Source: Symsagittifera roscoffensis
Lineage: Eukaryota; Xenacoelomorpha; Acoela; Convolutidae
NCBI RefSeq assembly: GCF_963678635.1
Contig: NC_087064.1
Span: 80,823,526-80,887,525 of the forward strand
Direction: 5' to 3'
DNA: 64,000 bases
Position numbers and translations under genes: made by a program. The notes beneath the pieces are model-generated. The model ran no database searches. It worked only from the letters and a program-made list of their open reading frames with translations, and was not told where the DNA came from. Shown here piece by piece: positions 36,501 to 49,047 of the stretch (position 1 is its first letter; the number at the start of each line of letters is the position of its first letter).

Positions 36501-36872
36501 GCAACTTATACAAACAACAGAAGTTCCATAGCCCCATGGTCTCCAACAAAATTTACTCAGGCTAGTGTAATCAAGTATTTTTGGAGAAAAAACTAGTTAC
36601 AAAAAAGTTTTTAAAAATACTGCTTTGAATCTGAAACAAAAATTCGGATTTAAGATAAATATGAGACAAAAAACATAAAATCAAAAAAAATTACTACATG
36701 TTTTTCAAATTCGGTACATTGCATCAATTCTCATACATTCAATCGTTGCGTCATCTTGAACTTGTCATTCTGGCTTAAAATAATTAATACCTTTCTTTTT
36801 CTGCTCATCTGCTCATATATAGCAACCTATATTTTACTGTTCTGAATCTTCTGTTTGTAGGTGTAAAAAGTT
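33521..36872 (+). repeat. BEL-derived 3.2-kb tandem unit 1
   Basis: First of three head-to-tail units that begin AAGA(GA)CAGCTTTTCATGCAA. It is longer (3352 bp) because a 149-bp segment containing ACTACTACAAAAAGCAGC is itself duplicated in tandem (from about 33732 and 33881). A short GCAAAAGGTTTAATCC piece present in the other units is missing. BEL/Pao integrase relics lie at about 35370-35920: NGLHVYRTCGYLIQITKRAI and further on VWLFEDLTLRCLAE and TFNWPAKA, matching the same blocks in the 32.8-33.4 kb copy. Confidence 0.8.
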
Positions 36873-39800
36873 AAGAGACAGCTTTTCATGCAAAATTGGA
36901 AGTCAAACACAAAATATTATAAGAACATTATGAGTCATTTGTGTGAGTACAACTATGGCAAGTTTGTTGGTTTCATAGTAAATCAACAGCAAAAGTTTCT
37001 CCGCAAAATTTGTTCTTTTTCTTCAATTTTCAACAAAAAACAACGGCGAGATTTGACGTAGTTTTACTGATCTTTTGCAAAAGGTTTAATCCTTATAAAC
37101 AAACTACTACAAAAAGCAGCTTTGCTGAGACTTAGTGAAACTTAAACACAAAACTTGTGCTTTGAGAAAAAAAATAAATTACAACGAAACTACAAAAATC
37201 ACTGCATCTTATAATAAATTGAACGCTACTTTAAAAGAGGTAATCAAAAAACTATTATCTTGAATCTATCTGCTTGGGTAAAAAAAGAAAACCTTTTTTT
37301 CAGCTCATATGAAGCAACCATTTGTTTCAAAGTTCTGACTCTTGTGGTTGTAGATGTAAAAATGATAACTTCAACCAGTGCTCATCTATTCTTTCCCATA
37401 GGCCAGTCGCCAAAATTTTCTTTGTCTTTTCTTTTGATGCTATTTTTGAAACTATCTGACTTGTTATCATAGCGAAAACTAGTCTTGCTACATAAAGAAA
37501 AGCTCTCTTTTTTCTTCGTAAAAAAACCAGGCTTTTTTATTTCCTGCTCTTTACGGGTGTTGTAACACGTTCAAGCAAAAATTTTAAAATTTGCATCTGC
37601 CTTAAAAGCAGTATTTTTTGTTAAGTTGTTCCAAATAGGCTCGCATGTTTCGCTGGATGCAATCGAATAAACTTATCAAGCAAAAATTAGGTAAAGAGAA
37701 ATTGTGTCCAATTCCAGTTCTTCAAAACTAACTACATCCCAAAGTTCATCAAAGAAGTTCTCCAAGCTTAATGGTTCATTCCAACACTTCCCGCTCAAAC
37801 ATGTCCGTCTCAATCTTTTTCAACTTTTTGAATCGTTTTGTGATATTTTCTTTGTTCAGAGCCTCGTTTTAACGACAAGTAAGCTCTCCCTTACTAGATT
37901 CTATCAATAAAATTATGGTTGCCACAGTGCTTACATCAGAACTGCTTTTTTCAATTTTTCCAATTTTTTGATAACAATCTCTTCTAATCGTGGCGCAACC
38001 TTTCGTTCAACATCACTGCATTGTTCAGTTTCTCCAGCGAAATGAAAAACGTGCGGGCCAGCGACCAAGACTTTCGTCAACGACAAACAACGAACTGAGC
38101 GACAACAATCAACTACCACACATACAAAACGTGCACAAAATCATATCGTGATATCAATACAACAGATCATCTATCAGTGAGACTGTATCTAAAGCCCGCA
38201 CGCCATATATGCATGCATTGAGGACAAGGAAAAGTCAAATTAACTGTGCTGCAGCACTACCAAATCGTTGGGACACGACAAGCTCTCCAATCCGTTGGTA
38301 GCCACTGCTTTCTGAGTTGATAAATTGAATGAGACAAACTCCAGCTTTTTCTGGTACCATTACAACTAATGTGTCACCCCATTAAAAATAACCTTTTCCA
38401 GTTCATAAATTTTGGCCCCTTCATAAAAACGGTCATGATTCGACTACCAATTCATTAATCAATGCAATAAGTCGGCTTACATCAAAAAGGAAAACCCAAA
38501 AAATATTTTAGGGCTTCCAAATGACTAAACGACGCCCTGCATTTGGTTGATAATAAAGCCTGCTTAATAATGAAGCTACAACGAAAAACAATCAACGAGT
38601 TTTTGAATACAAAAAACGGCCTTCATGTGTATAGGACTTGTGGATACTTGATTCAAATTACCAAGAGAGCAATCCTTATCATTTTCGAATCACAAAAGCT
38701 CACCCTTGGGTTTTGTAGACAACAACAGAAACCGAAATGATATCGATATCGAGAGCCTTGAGAATTGTGAAGTACTACCCAGAAAATCACTAACCCTGAC
38801 AAAAAAAATACATTTCTTATTCAACGACCATTCAGCGCATTGCAGCAGGAATATTTGACGTCAGCATGTCACTGAAACAAATGTAAGGACCGAAAATCTA
38901 TAAATGATGAGCCACCCATGAAAACAATTGAAGAAAGAATACCTACCTTCACTATTTGAGAGCACCAAGTGGAAGTAAAGGCAAACACCTCTAAATTACG
39001 AAAAAACAGTGTGGTTAATCGAGGACCTCACCCTGAGATGTTTAGCCGAATAGATGTGAAAGATTGTAAAATTTGTTTGACACGATTTGGTGAAAGTGAT
39101 AAGAACCTATGACACGTTCAATTGGCCAGCCAAAGCAAATGTTTAAGCAATTTTTTCAAATCGTGCAATCTAGTTTTCGCCGTTTTTGGATAATCCGGAG
39201 TCCTGGCAACTCTCTGAAAAGCAACTATTTTCTCCGAATGATGTAAATCAAAAGTAACTGTAATCAAGCCTCTGTAACCATTCTGATAAAATCCTGCTCG
39301 CTAGAAAAAACTAAAAATTAAAATTTTTTCGTAGAAGCAATGTTTTGATGTAAAGTAATAGGTCAATTACATGCTTTCATTCAATTTGTGTCGTCAACAC
39401 TCGGATCGAACAATTAAATACACCACAGCCAAAAAAATTAGACTGTCTTTAGCTTCTTCAGCCGTTTTCCTAAAGCTAATGAATGGGGAAAATTTCAAAA
39501 ACCTGAATTCAATACCGATTTGTTTTTTATCTTCTAACAAAACCTGTCTGAAAAAAAAATGCACGATTTTGATTTATATGGGCTGTCTACATCACTTCGA
39601 ACAATTTGCATGAAAAAGATACTTAAAGAAATACATGCGTTTGACAAGCTCCACGTATGACAAGCTTTTTAGTTGCTAACATATGACAAGCTCCCAACCA
39701 ACATCCAACCTTCAATACATCAGCAACTTATACAAACAACAGAAGTTCCATAGCCCCATGGTCTCCAACAAAATTTACTCAGGCTAGTGTAATCAAGTAT

Positions 39801-40096
39801 TTTTGGAGAAAAAACTAGTTACACAAAAGTTTTTAAAAATACTGCTTTGAATCTGAAACAAAAATTCGGATTTAAGATAAATATGAGACAAAAACATAAA
39901 ATCAAAAAAAAATTACTACGTGTTTTTCAAATTCGGTACATTGCATCAATTCTCATACATTCAATCGTTGCGTCATCTTGAACTTGTCATTCTGGCTTAA
40001 AATAACTAATACCTTTCTTTTTCTGCTCATCTGCTCATATATAGCAACCTATATTTTACTGTTCTGAATCTTCTGTTTGTAGGTGTAAAAAAATAT
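36873..40096 (+). repeat. BEL-derived 3.2-kb tandem unit 2
   Basis: 3224 bp, near-identical to the others by eye. Repeated small frames at 37260-37472, 37704-37910, 38543-38740 and, on the minus strand, 37931-38119 recur at the same offsets in every unit, with a handful of substitutions. They are relics of the retroelement rather than genes. Confidence 0.85.
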
Positions 40097-43000
40097 AAGA
40101 CAGCTTTTCATGCAAAATTGTAAGTCAAACACAAAATATTATAAGAACATTATGAGTCATTTGTGTGAGTACAACTATGGCAAGTTTGTTGGTTTCATAG
40201 TAAGTCAACAGCAAAAGTTTCTCCGCAAAATTTGTTCTTTTCTTCAATTTTCAACAAAAAACAACGGCGAGATTTGACGTAGTTTTACTGATCTTTTGCA
40301 AAAGGTTTAATCCTTATAAACAAACTACTACAAAAAGCAGCTTTGCTGAGACTTAGTGAAACTTAAACACAAAACTTGTGCTTTGAGAAAAAAAATAAAT
40401 TACAACGAAACTACAAAAATCACTGCATCTTATAATAAATTGAACGCTACTTTAAAAGAGGTAATCAAAAAACCATTATCTTGAATCTATCTGCTTGGGT
40501 AAAAAAAGAAAACCTTTTTTTCAGCTCATATGAAGCAACCATTTGTTTCAAAGTTCTGACTCTTGTGGTTGTAGATGAAAAAATGATAACTTCAACCAGT
40601 GCTCATCTATTCTTTCCCATAGGCCAGTCGCCAAAATTTTCTTTGTCTTTTCTTTTGATGCTATTTTTGAAACTATCTGACTTGTTATCATAGCGAAAAT
40701 TAGTCTTGCTACATAAAGACATGCTCTCCTTTTTCTTCGTAAAGAAACCAGGCTTTTTTAATTCCTGCTCTTTACGGGTGTTGTAACACGTTCAAGCAAA
40801 AATTTGCATCTGCCTTAAAAGCAGTATTTTTTGTTAAGTTATTCCAAATAGGCTCGCATGTTTCGCTGGATGCAATCGAATAAACTTATCAAGCAAAAAT
40901 TAAGTAAAGAGAAAATGTGTCCAATTCCAGTTCTTCAAAACTAATTACATCCCAAAGTTCATCAAAGAAGTTCTCCAAGCTTAATGGTTCATTCCAACAC
41001 TTCCAGCTCAAACATGTCCGTCTCAATCTTTTTCAACTTTTTGAATCGTTTTGTGATATTTTCTTTGTTCAGAGCCTCGTTTTAATGACAAGTAAGCTCT
41101 CCCTTACTAGATTCTATCAATAAAATTATGGTTGCCACAGTGCTTACATCAGAACTGCTTTTTTCAATTTTTCCAATTTTTTGATAACAATCTCTTCTAA
41201 TCGTGGCGCAACCTTTCGTTCAACATCACTGCATTGTTCAGTTTCTCCAGCGAAATGAAAAACGTGCGGGCCAGTGACCAAGACTTTCGTCAACGACAAA
41301 CAACGAACTGAGCGACAACAATCAACTACCACACATACAAAACGTGCACAAAATCATATCGTGATATCAATACAACAGATCATCTATCAGTGAGACTGTA
41401 TCTAAAGCCCGCACGCCATATATGCATGCATTGAGGACAAGGAAAAGTCAAATTAACTGTGCTGCAGCACTACCAAATCGTTGGGACACGACAAGCTCTC
41501 CAATCCGTTGGTAGCCACTGCTTTCTGAGTTGATAAATTGAATGAGACAAACTCCAGCTTTTTCTGGTACCATTACAACTAATGTGTCACCCCATTAAAA
41601 ATAACCTTTTCCAGTTCATAAATTTTGGCCCATTCATAAAAACGGTCATGATTCGACTACCAATTCATTAATCAATGCAATAAGTCGGCTTACATCAAAA
41701 AGGAAAACCCAAAAATTATTTTAGGGCTTCCAAATGACTAAACGACGCCCTGCATTTGGTTGATAATAAAGCCTGCTTAATAATGAAGCTACAACGAAAA
41801 ACAATCAACGAGTTTTTGAATACAAAAAACGGCCTTCATGTGTATAGGACTTGTGGATACTTGATTCAAATTACCAAGAGAGCAATCCTTATCATTTTCG
41901 AATCACGAAAGCTCACCCTTGGGTTTTGTAGACAACAACAAAAACCGAAATGATATCGATATCGAGAGCCTTGAGAATTGTGAAGTACTACCCAGAAAAT
42001 CACTAACCCTGACAAAAAAATACATTTCTTATTCAACGACCATTCAGCGCATTGCAGCAGGAATATTTGACGTCAGCATGTCACTGAAACAAATGTAAGG
42101 ACCGAAAATCTATAAATGATGAGCCACCCATGAAAACAATTGAAGAAAGAATACCTACCTTCACTATTTGAGAGCACCAAGTGGAAGTAAAGGCAAACAC
42201 CTCTAAATTACGAAAAAACAGTGTGGTTAATCGAGGACCTCACCCTGAGATGTTTAGCCGAATAGATGTGAAAGATTGTAAAATTTGTTTGACACGATTT
42301 GGTGAAAGTGATAAGAACCTATGACACGTTCAATTGGCCAGCCAAAGCAAATGTTTAAGCAATTTTTTCAAATCGTGCAATCTAGTTTTCGCCGTTTTTG
42401 GATAATCCGGAGTCCTGGCAACTCTCTGAAAAGCAACTATTTTCTCCGAATGATGTAAATCAAAAGTAACTGTAATCAAGCCTCTGTAACCATTCTGATA
42501 AAATCCTGCTCGCTGGAAAAAACTAAAAATTAAATTTTTTTCGTAGAAGCAATGTTTTGATGTAAAGTAATAGGTCAATTACATGCTTTCATTCAATTTG
42601 TGTCGTCAACACTCGAATCGAACAATTAAATACACCACAGCCAAAAAAATTAGACTGTCTTTAGCTTCTTCAGCCGTTTTCCTAAAGCTAACGAATGGGG
42701 AAAATTTCAAAAACCTGAATTCAATACCGATTTGTTTTTTATCTTTCTAACAAAACCTGTCTGAAAAAAAATGCACGATTTTGATTTATATGGGCTGACT
42801 ATATCACTTCGAACAATTTGCATGAAAAAGATACTTAACGAAATACATGCGTTTGACAAGCTCCACGTATGACAAGCTTTTTAGTTGCTAACATATGACA
42901 AGCTCCTAACCAACATCCAACCTTCAATACATCAGCAACTTATACAAACAACAGAAGTTCCATAGCCCCATGGTCTCCAACAAAATTTATTCAGGCTAGT

Positions 43001-43303
43001 GTAATCAAGTATTTTTGGAGAAAAAACTAGTTACACAAAAGTTTTAAAAAATACTGCTTTGAATCTGAAACAAAAATTCGGATTTAAGATAAATATGAGA
43101 CAAAAAACATAAAATCAAAAAAAAATTACTACATGTTTTTCAAATTCGGTACATTGCATCAATTCTCATACATTCAATCGTTGCGTCATCTTGAACTTGT
43201 CATTCTGGCTTAAAATAACTAATACCTTTCTTTTTCTGCTCATCTGCTCATATATAGCAACCTATATTTTACTGTTCTGAATCTTCTGTTTGTAGGTGTA
43301 AAA
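40097..43303 (+). repeat. BEL-derived 3.2-kb tandem unit 3
   Basis: 3207 bp. It lacks a short ATTTTAAA piece near 40800 present in units 1 and 2. The unit ends CTGTTTGTAGGTGTAAAA, the same junction sequence that precedes units 2 and 3. Confidence 0.85.
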
Positions 43304-43870
43304 AACATAACTCCATCCTTTGTTTCCCTATACTTTGCAATAGGCCCATGTCCAGATTATTCTAGAACCTGTTTGTTTTTTATTTTGCGACTAATTTTAA
43401 TTAATATGATGTGTGGTCGTAGCAGTGATAAGTGTTGTCTTGGTACATAATTAGAAACTATATTTCCTCATTAACTTAAATGACAGCAGTCACTTCCCCT
43501 CAATTAATTTTAGTGCACTACAAACCAGGTTTCTTATACTGATTGAAAATTGAAGACTTATTATTGTTCTAGCTCGAAGCTAAACATTAGCAATCTTTGA
43601 GGATGTTTCAACACGTCGTTCTCGATTGCATAAACTTTCATACAATCTCCGTTGTTGATTCTTCCAACTTCAGTTTCTATTTGAAAAAAGTGAAATAAAG
43701 TAGCGTTTTTTTAATCATTTCAGTTCATCTGGAACAATTAAGCCGCACTGAATATAGTCAAAAACAAATCCATTTTTCATTTTTTCAAAAGGAATCCGTA
43801 GAAAGAAGTCTCATGTAGAGATAGTGCGTTATGACATGATGTTTGATCTGATCATGAGTCCCTAAGTTGT
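43304..43870 (+). repeat. Diverged continuation of the BEL-derived repeat
   Basis: Beyond the array, ACATAACTCCATCC..TTTGCAATAGGCCCATGTCC and GATGTTTCAACACGTCGTTC line up, with many differences, with ATGATAACTTCAACC..CCCATAGGCCAGTCGCC and GTGTTGTAACACGTTCAAGC inside each unit. The unit junction is therefore the result of recombination between diverged relatives of the same block. Confidence 0.5.
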
Positions 43871-46640
43871 TTTCCCACTACACTCATTCCCACATCTCAA
43901 TCTACCTCTTTTTTGTTCCTAAACCGTTTTTCATTTTTGTTTCCTTTCTCTTATTATGTATTCTCGCCTAATGTCAATCATTCTTTTGTTTTTGTTTTTC
44001 AAGGATTTGATAAAAGGCGGACGAGCTTCTTGACATGAATGGAAGTGATAATAGCATTTCATAGCTCTGAAAATTTTAGTTTTTGTTTTACAGTAACCAC
44101 AATAAACCTCCACAAAAAATTGAAAAAAAAAATTTTCAATTTTTTATACTGATCTTGTTTCTTGATATGAAAAACCGAACAATTTCTGAAAACTGTGAGC
44201 TCGGTTAATTCTTGCCCTGGATTTCTGCATATCGGTTTTAAATTACTTTCTCGTGTAAATTCCTGCAGGCATTTCTTCACTCATTGAGTGGGATAAAGCA
44301 AAATTCTTCTAAATAATTATACGCAGATATTTGAGGAATTTTGAATGAAATTTTCGTACAATTTTTCGAGTGAACAAATTGAATTGTCCTCCGGTCACAT
44401 CGTAGTCGTAGTTTTTGACACAAACTTTATCATTTTTGCAAAAAGTGTTAAATTGGAAATTTAACGATTAGTGCAGTAATAACCTTGCTTAATTTGGATG
44501 TGTTAATCTATTTGTCAAAATACCATTTTTGTAGTTTTGATGAACTTTTAAATCAACGAGAAACTCGAGGAAGTTTTCAACAGCTCCATTCTGCCGAAAG
44601 AATCAACAATTCTTTTTGTCCGAGTTTTTGAGACGATTAAAAATTGATACTTTGAAGCCCATGAGAACAATATGTTGTTCACAAAATCCTTTTTGCTCTG
44701 TACAAAAGTAAACCCAAGAATGCCAGAGCTTAAATTGAAGATTCAAGTACGTTAAAAATGTTACAAATGTTTGCTGTGTTACTCAAAAACATCAAATCGG
44801 GTTATCCGGATTCTGTGTTTTAGGACTTTTACTGTAAACTTTTTTGTAAATTGTCCTTCATCGAATAGAAAGAAGGGACCATAAAAGAATTTTAGGTCCC
44901 TGTTCCCGCATTAGTCATCTCAGGAACGGGCAAAATGACCGCGACTCTCACGTTTTTAGATTTTTCAAATTGATATAAAATTTTTGTTGAAACTTTGCCT
45001 CATGTAGAGGATATCGTTTAAAATTCTTTATAAACAATTTTGATTTGCAAAAAGAAATCTAGTTGACTTTCGTGCATATCAAAGTTGTATAAATTGTTTT
45101 TTGAACCACTAGAGTACCAGTTGGTTACCTTTGTACCACTTGGTTACTTGGTTACCTATTGCTCCAAGTTCCTTTCTCAGACGAGGTTGGCAAGAACAGT
45201 TACTCGAAAACTCTTCTCACAAGAAAAGCAAACCGTTGCCTGGTTAATGTTTGATTGAGCAAGAACTATGATAGTCCAATTGTTCCTTATTCTGAGTCAA
45301 AATATTACAAGGAGGACAGTTATGTTCCTTTTTATTTCCAAAACTCTCTCGATGGTTAGCTGCATGTTGTCGAGCGTTGTCCTTGCTGCAGTCTTCGACT
45401 TTTTTGTTTTGGTTAAGCGCAAGCATTCTCTATAAAAGTGGAGGAAGCTAATCTGGTGCGTTAGGAAGGCTCCAAGTTTAAAAATTGGCAGCACCAATTG
45501 GGACTTAGCCGATGAAATAACATTTTTTTCTTCATTGTGAAGGTTAGATAACGAATTGTAAATTTTGACAAATTTCAATTGATTGTTTTTTGGTTTTGAC
45601 GTCATTTCTTTCGAGTAGTGACTTCACGTCTAAGTTTTGTCATTACCTACGCTATTTTTTTTATGATGTAAAGGATAAAAACAATTAACTTTTCTGTATA
45701 AAAATCACCAACTAATCAGAACTCAGCAGTTTTTAGTCATAAATTTTTATGAAACGTATTCGTTTATTAGAAATGTCCATGAAATAACACTTGAATTTCC
45801 TCTAGTTACTCTACGAGAAAAAAGAGTAAATCATGTGATTTCTTTTGTGATAAATTTTTGATTGTTTTTTTTCCCAATGTCATGTTTTCCGTCTAAGCAG
45901 AGGTCTAGTTAGGAAAACCCACTTATTCAAAATAGTGACTATTAAACCGAGTTTTTGCGTATCAGAATTTCAAACTTACGGCTAAATTTCAAAAAACAAT
46001 GACAGAAATTTTATTTAGTCTTTTTTCTAGACTAAATTTAAAAAAAATTGATAAACAAATTGATTAAATTTTTAAAAAACAGCAGTTTTTTCATTGATCA
46101 ACACAGAAATATTGAACTGACATGATGAGAAACATTGCAGAAAAGCTTGTTTTAGTTTTGTGATACTTATGACCGCAAAATAATTTATTTTTAAATAACC
46201 AATTCGTAGTAATTTGTTTCAGCAACTGTTTGTGTTAATTTTCAATAATTGGAAGACTTGAATCCTTAAAAGATAAATTATTTCTCCCCAAAACGGGCGT
46301 CAAATTCTAATTGAATACAAATAAAGAAAAAAACCGCTGAAGTAAGTTGTGTTCTGTTCGATATTTCTACAGTTCTTAAATGGATAATTTATTTTGTTTA
46401 GTTAGGCCCACGCAACCGATTTGAAATAGTTTCCCATGCAACCATTTATTTCTAACAGAACTACCACTCACTACCTCCTATCTCATTTTTAAATCATTCA
46501 AACTTCTTGTCGTTTCACATTTTTTAGTTTTTCGCTCAAAATGATTTTATCCGTCTAATTTTTCAATTTTATGTAGACGGCCTAGTTCGTGTTCAGTTCA
46601 GTCTCAGTTTTTCTTGGCTCAAGTCGATATTCTTTTTCAT
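43871..46640. other. No gene recognised
   Basis: AT-rich. Minus-strand frames at 44059-44280 and 45244-45605 contain a few Cys/His residues (HNCPPCN), but I could not place them in a family. Confidence 0.4.
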
Positions 46641-46647
46641 AAAGCAC

Positions 46648-46878
46648 ATGCCTGAGATCATGGGCAGATACTTCAATGAGCGTCAACAACTACAAGCACT
46701 CATCACGGAGAGTAAATTTGGAGCAAAGGGGATAATGTTAAAGAGTTCGGGACAAATTGAGATAGAATATCCCGTATTTCTTGACTCCAGTTATAGGCTT
46801 TATACTGTAACAATCTCCTCCTGTCCTGAAAAGATGAATAATCTTTGCCAAGAATACAATTACAGGAGAAGAGGATAA
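46648..46878 (+). CDS. Hypothetical 76-residue protein or exon
   Basis: ATG after AAAGCAC, 76 codons, with balanced composition unlike the surrounding AT-rich DNA: MPEIMGRYFNERQQLQALIT opens it, and IEIEYPVFLDSSYRLYTVTI and SSCPEKMNNLC follow. It ends at TAA after YRRRG. An overlapping frame remains open for 20 more codons (EEDKGLSIERLSKRTTSEGM), so a one-base shift or an intron near 46875 may have cut a longer protein. No signal peptide or membrane segment is seen, and no family is recognised. Confidence 0.35.
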   Translation: MPEIMGRYFNERQQLQALITESKFGAKGIMLKSSGQIEIEYPVFLDSSYRLYTVTISSCPEKMNNLCQEYNYRRRG

Positions 46879-47208
46879 GGGGTTATCCATTGAGCGTTTA
46901 TCCAAGCGAACTACCAGCGAAGGAATGTAGACCAGCTTTGCTCTTCATTGAGAGCTTCCAATTTTTTTTTAAATCAAACGCTTGACTTTTCTTCGATTTG
47001 AAAACAAATTGTTGTTTTGTGCTTTTTAATTCAGTTTTTCTGTGTCAACTAAAGAATTCAAGTTTAGGAGATAAAGACAAATAAAAATTCGATTTAACAA
47101 AAACGATTCAGAGCAATTATTTTACTTATCAAAAAAAAAAACAATAAAAAGATTTTGTAATTCTTACAAATTACTTTTGCACGCATGCTGAAAAAATTTA
47201 TGAATTTT

Positions 47209-47640
47209 TCATATTTTTAGTGAGAAACATTTTACACTTTTAGTGAGAAACATTTTAAGCATTGGTACGTACTCAGGGAGCCAGCGAGTCCAAATGGCAT
47301 TTGCATAGGATTGCGCTCGGGAATAGCGCTTTCGATTATTGAAGTTTTGCTCGAAATCTAGTGGCGGATAGCTAATTGCGCGGTGTCCAAGTAGGAAAGG
47401 ATTCGGCTTCAAAACTTCGAGATGATTCGGATCGGAAGATACGGGTGTGAGCGAAGTTTGTTCAGAGACTGCTCAACTAAACAAAACGTTGTTATGAGGA
47501 CTTCCTCAGTAAGTTTTCTTGTTCCCAGAATATCATAAAAAACTTTTTGGTGCTCGGTACGAGCCTTTCCCACACACCTCCAAGATGAGTAGCACTTGGT
47601 GGATTGGATTTCCAGACTAGGCCTATATAAGCAATCTTCC
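47209..47640 (-). pseudogene. BEL/Pao-like integrase C-terminal fragment, frameshifted
   Basis: On the minus strand, WKSNPPSATHLGGVWERLVP (about 47600 downwards) is the BEL/Pao integrase block. It is followed, in a shifted frame, by FYDILGTRKLTEEVLITTFC and LVEQSLN, the usual (L)T-x-E-x-L-x-T-x-L-x-x-VE-x-x-LN block. After a second shift come TSLTPVSSDPNHLEVLKPNP and FLLGHRAISYPPLDFEQNF, then WTRWLPEYVPML. Integrase joins element cDNA to host DNA. The order and spacing are normal, but two frame changes and a 3' end that runs into duplicated GTGAGAAACATTTTA sequence show a dead fragment. It is much better preserved than the BEL relics at 31-43 and 53-61 kb and represents a different, younger element. 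Confidence 0.85.
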
Positions 47641-47649
47641 AAAAATGTG

Positions 47650-48841
47650 TATCAATTTTTTGAATTCAGGGAAAAAATTGATTGTTTTTCGAAAAGTTGA
47701 CAGTTAATTTTAATGAAGTTTTTGTTGGGTTTTGATCATTGAAAAAGCATATACAGCGTTTTTGATGAACTAAATTACTAAAAAACATTTTACAGTAGTG
47801 AGAAGCCTAGACAAAAAAGTAAGAGATTTCCACAAAAATTGATTGCAATATCAATTGAAACTTCATGTCAATTTTTGCATATTTAAAAAAAAATTTACAA
47901 CGAATTTCATTCCTACAAAATTTTTCAATGAAGATTTGTGCATTATTTAGAAACAACGTGTTTTTTTGTGCTTGCACACATCTCAAGTTGAAAAAAAGTT
48001 GAAATTGCGAAGAATTTTATGAAAAAATCAAATTGAGCAAAAAAAAAAATTATACGCTCTTTCATTAGAGAACCAATTTCAATCTATTCTGTTGGTCGAA
48101 AGAGATAAACTTACTCTTTTTCAAAAACGTGTATCTGCAAATCGTTCCACAAAAACTACAAAGGACTGATAATTTGAATAGATTTTCCGCAAATTTTTCG
48201 GCATTTATATCCTACCAGAGGAAATTGATTAAAATTCATGATGTGCTTGGTTTAGTTCTTAAGCATAAATTTCTGTAAACATACAATTTTTAGTATTTAA
48301 ATGTGAAACTTTGCAACAAAACTATTAAACGATGCAGTGACTTATATACTAATGTTGTAACTTTTTTCTCAAGAACTTGACTCTTTCTTGAACTTTCAGT
48401 AGGTTTCACTATTGTTAATTTTTGCAGCAGCTTGTTTTTCAGTGTTCAACGCTTTGCAAATGACCAGTTAGAACTTTTCAACTCTTGTAATTTTTAAGAT
48501 GTTTTACAATGTCACTTTTTGCGCAAAAACGTTTACCATTGTTTCACCATGGCCAGCAAAATCATGACAGCTTCAATTTATACTTTAGGTGTAAAACAGT
48601 ATTGATATTCAGCAGTTTACTATCGATCAAATAAGCAACAATTACCAGCCGATAAGAAATCAACTGGACGTAGACCGATAAGGAGCCCAGCAATCAAAGA
48701 AATTAGGAAACATTCACAGCCTTAAAAGTTTGAGTTGTTCTCAAAATACTTTAAATAGTTTGGGCAGCTACAATTATTGTTAGTCTCATTATGCCATAGT
48801 AATTTTAAAAACAGATGACGCGTTACTGGACAACGGAATCT
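47650..48841. other. No gene recognised
   Basis: AT-rich DNA with stops in all frames. Confidence 0.45.
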
Positions 48842-49047
48842 AATATAGCTTCATCAATGATGTATACCTGATAAGTCAAGAAAAACAAATTAAAAAATTT
48901 CCTAATTTCCTCAGCATCTCACCACATGACAAGCCAGATAAGGAAATTGCATTAAGCAAATTGAACAACATAGGCGCTACGCGCAATACACCGAAGGCAA
49001 CTGAAGCAAAAACCAAACAACTTGAACAACTAATAATTGAAGAATAA
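48842..49047 (+). CDS. Possible C-terminal coding fragment, unassigned
   Basis: An open frame of about 67 codons without ATG, bounded by TAA upstream and ending LEQLIIEE-stop exactly where the 76-bp minisatellite begins. It reads INDVYLISQEKQIKKFPNFL, then ISPHDKPDKEIALSKLNNIG, and is polar and lysine/glutamate-rich like a soluble or coiled protein end. No acceptor site is evident and no family is recognised. It may be the 3' end of an older retroelement frame. Confidence 0.3.

Noticed and set aside
34039-41953. Repeated 62-70 codon frames in the 3.2-kb array
   Set aside because: Conserved between units as DNA, not as protein. Where a motif can be read, it is decayed BEL/Pao pol.
45244-45605. 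Possible BEL gag or zinc-knuckle protein on the minus strand
   Set aside because: LPIFKLGAF and HNCPPCN are suggestive, but the segment lies on the wrong side of the minus-strand integrase for one element, and the motifs are too weak.
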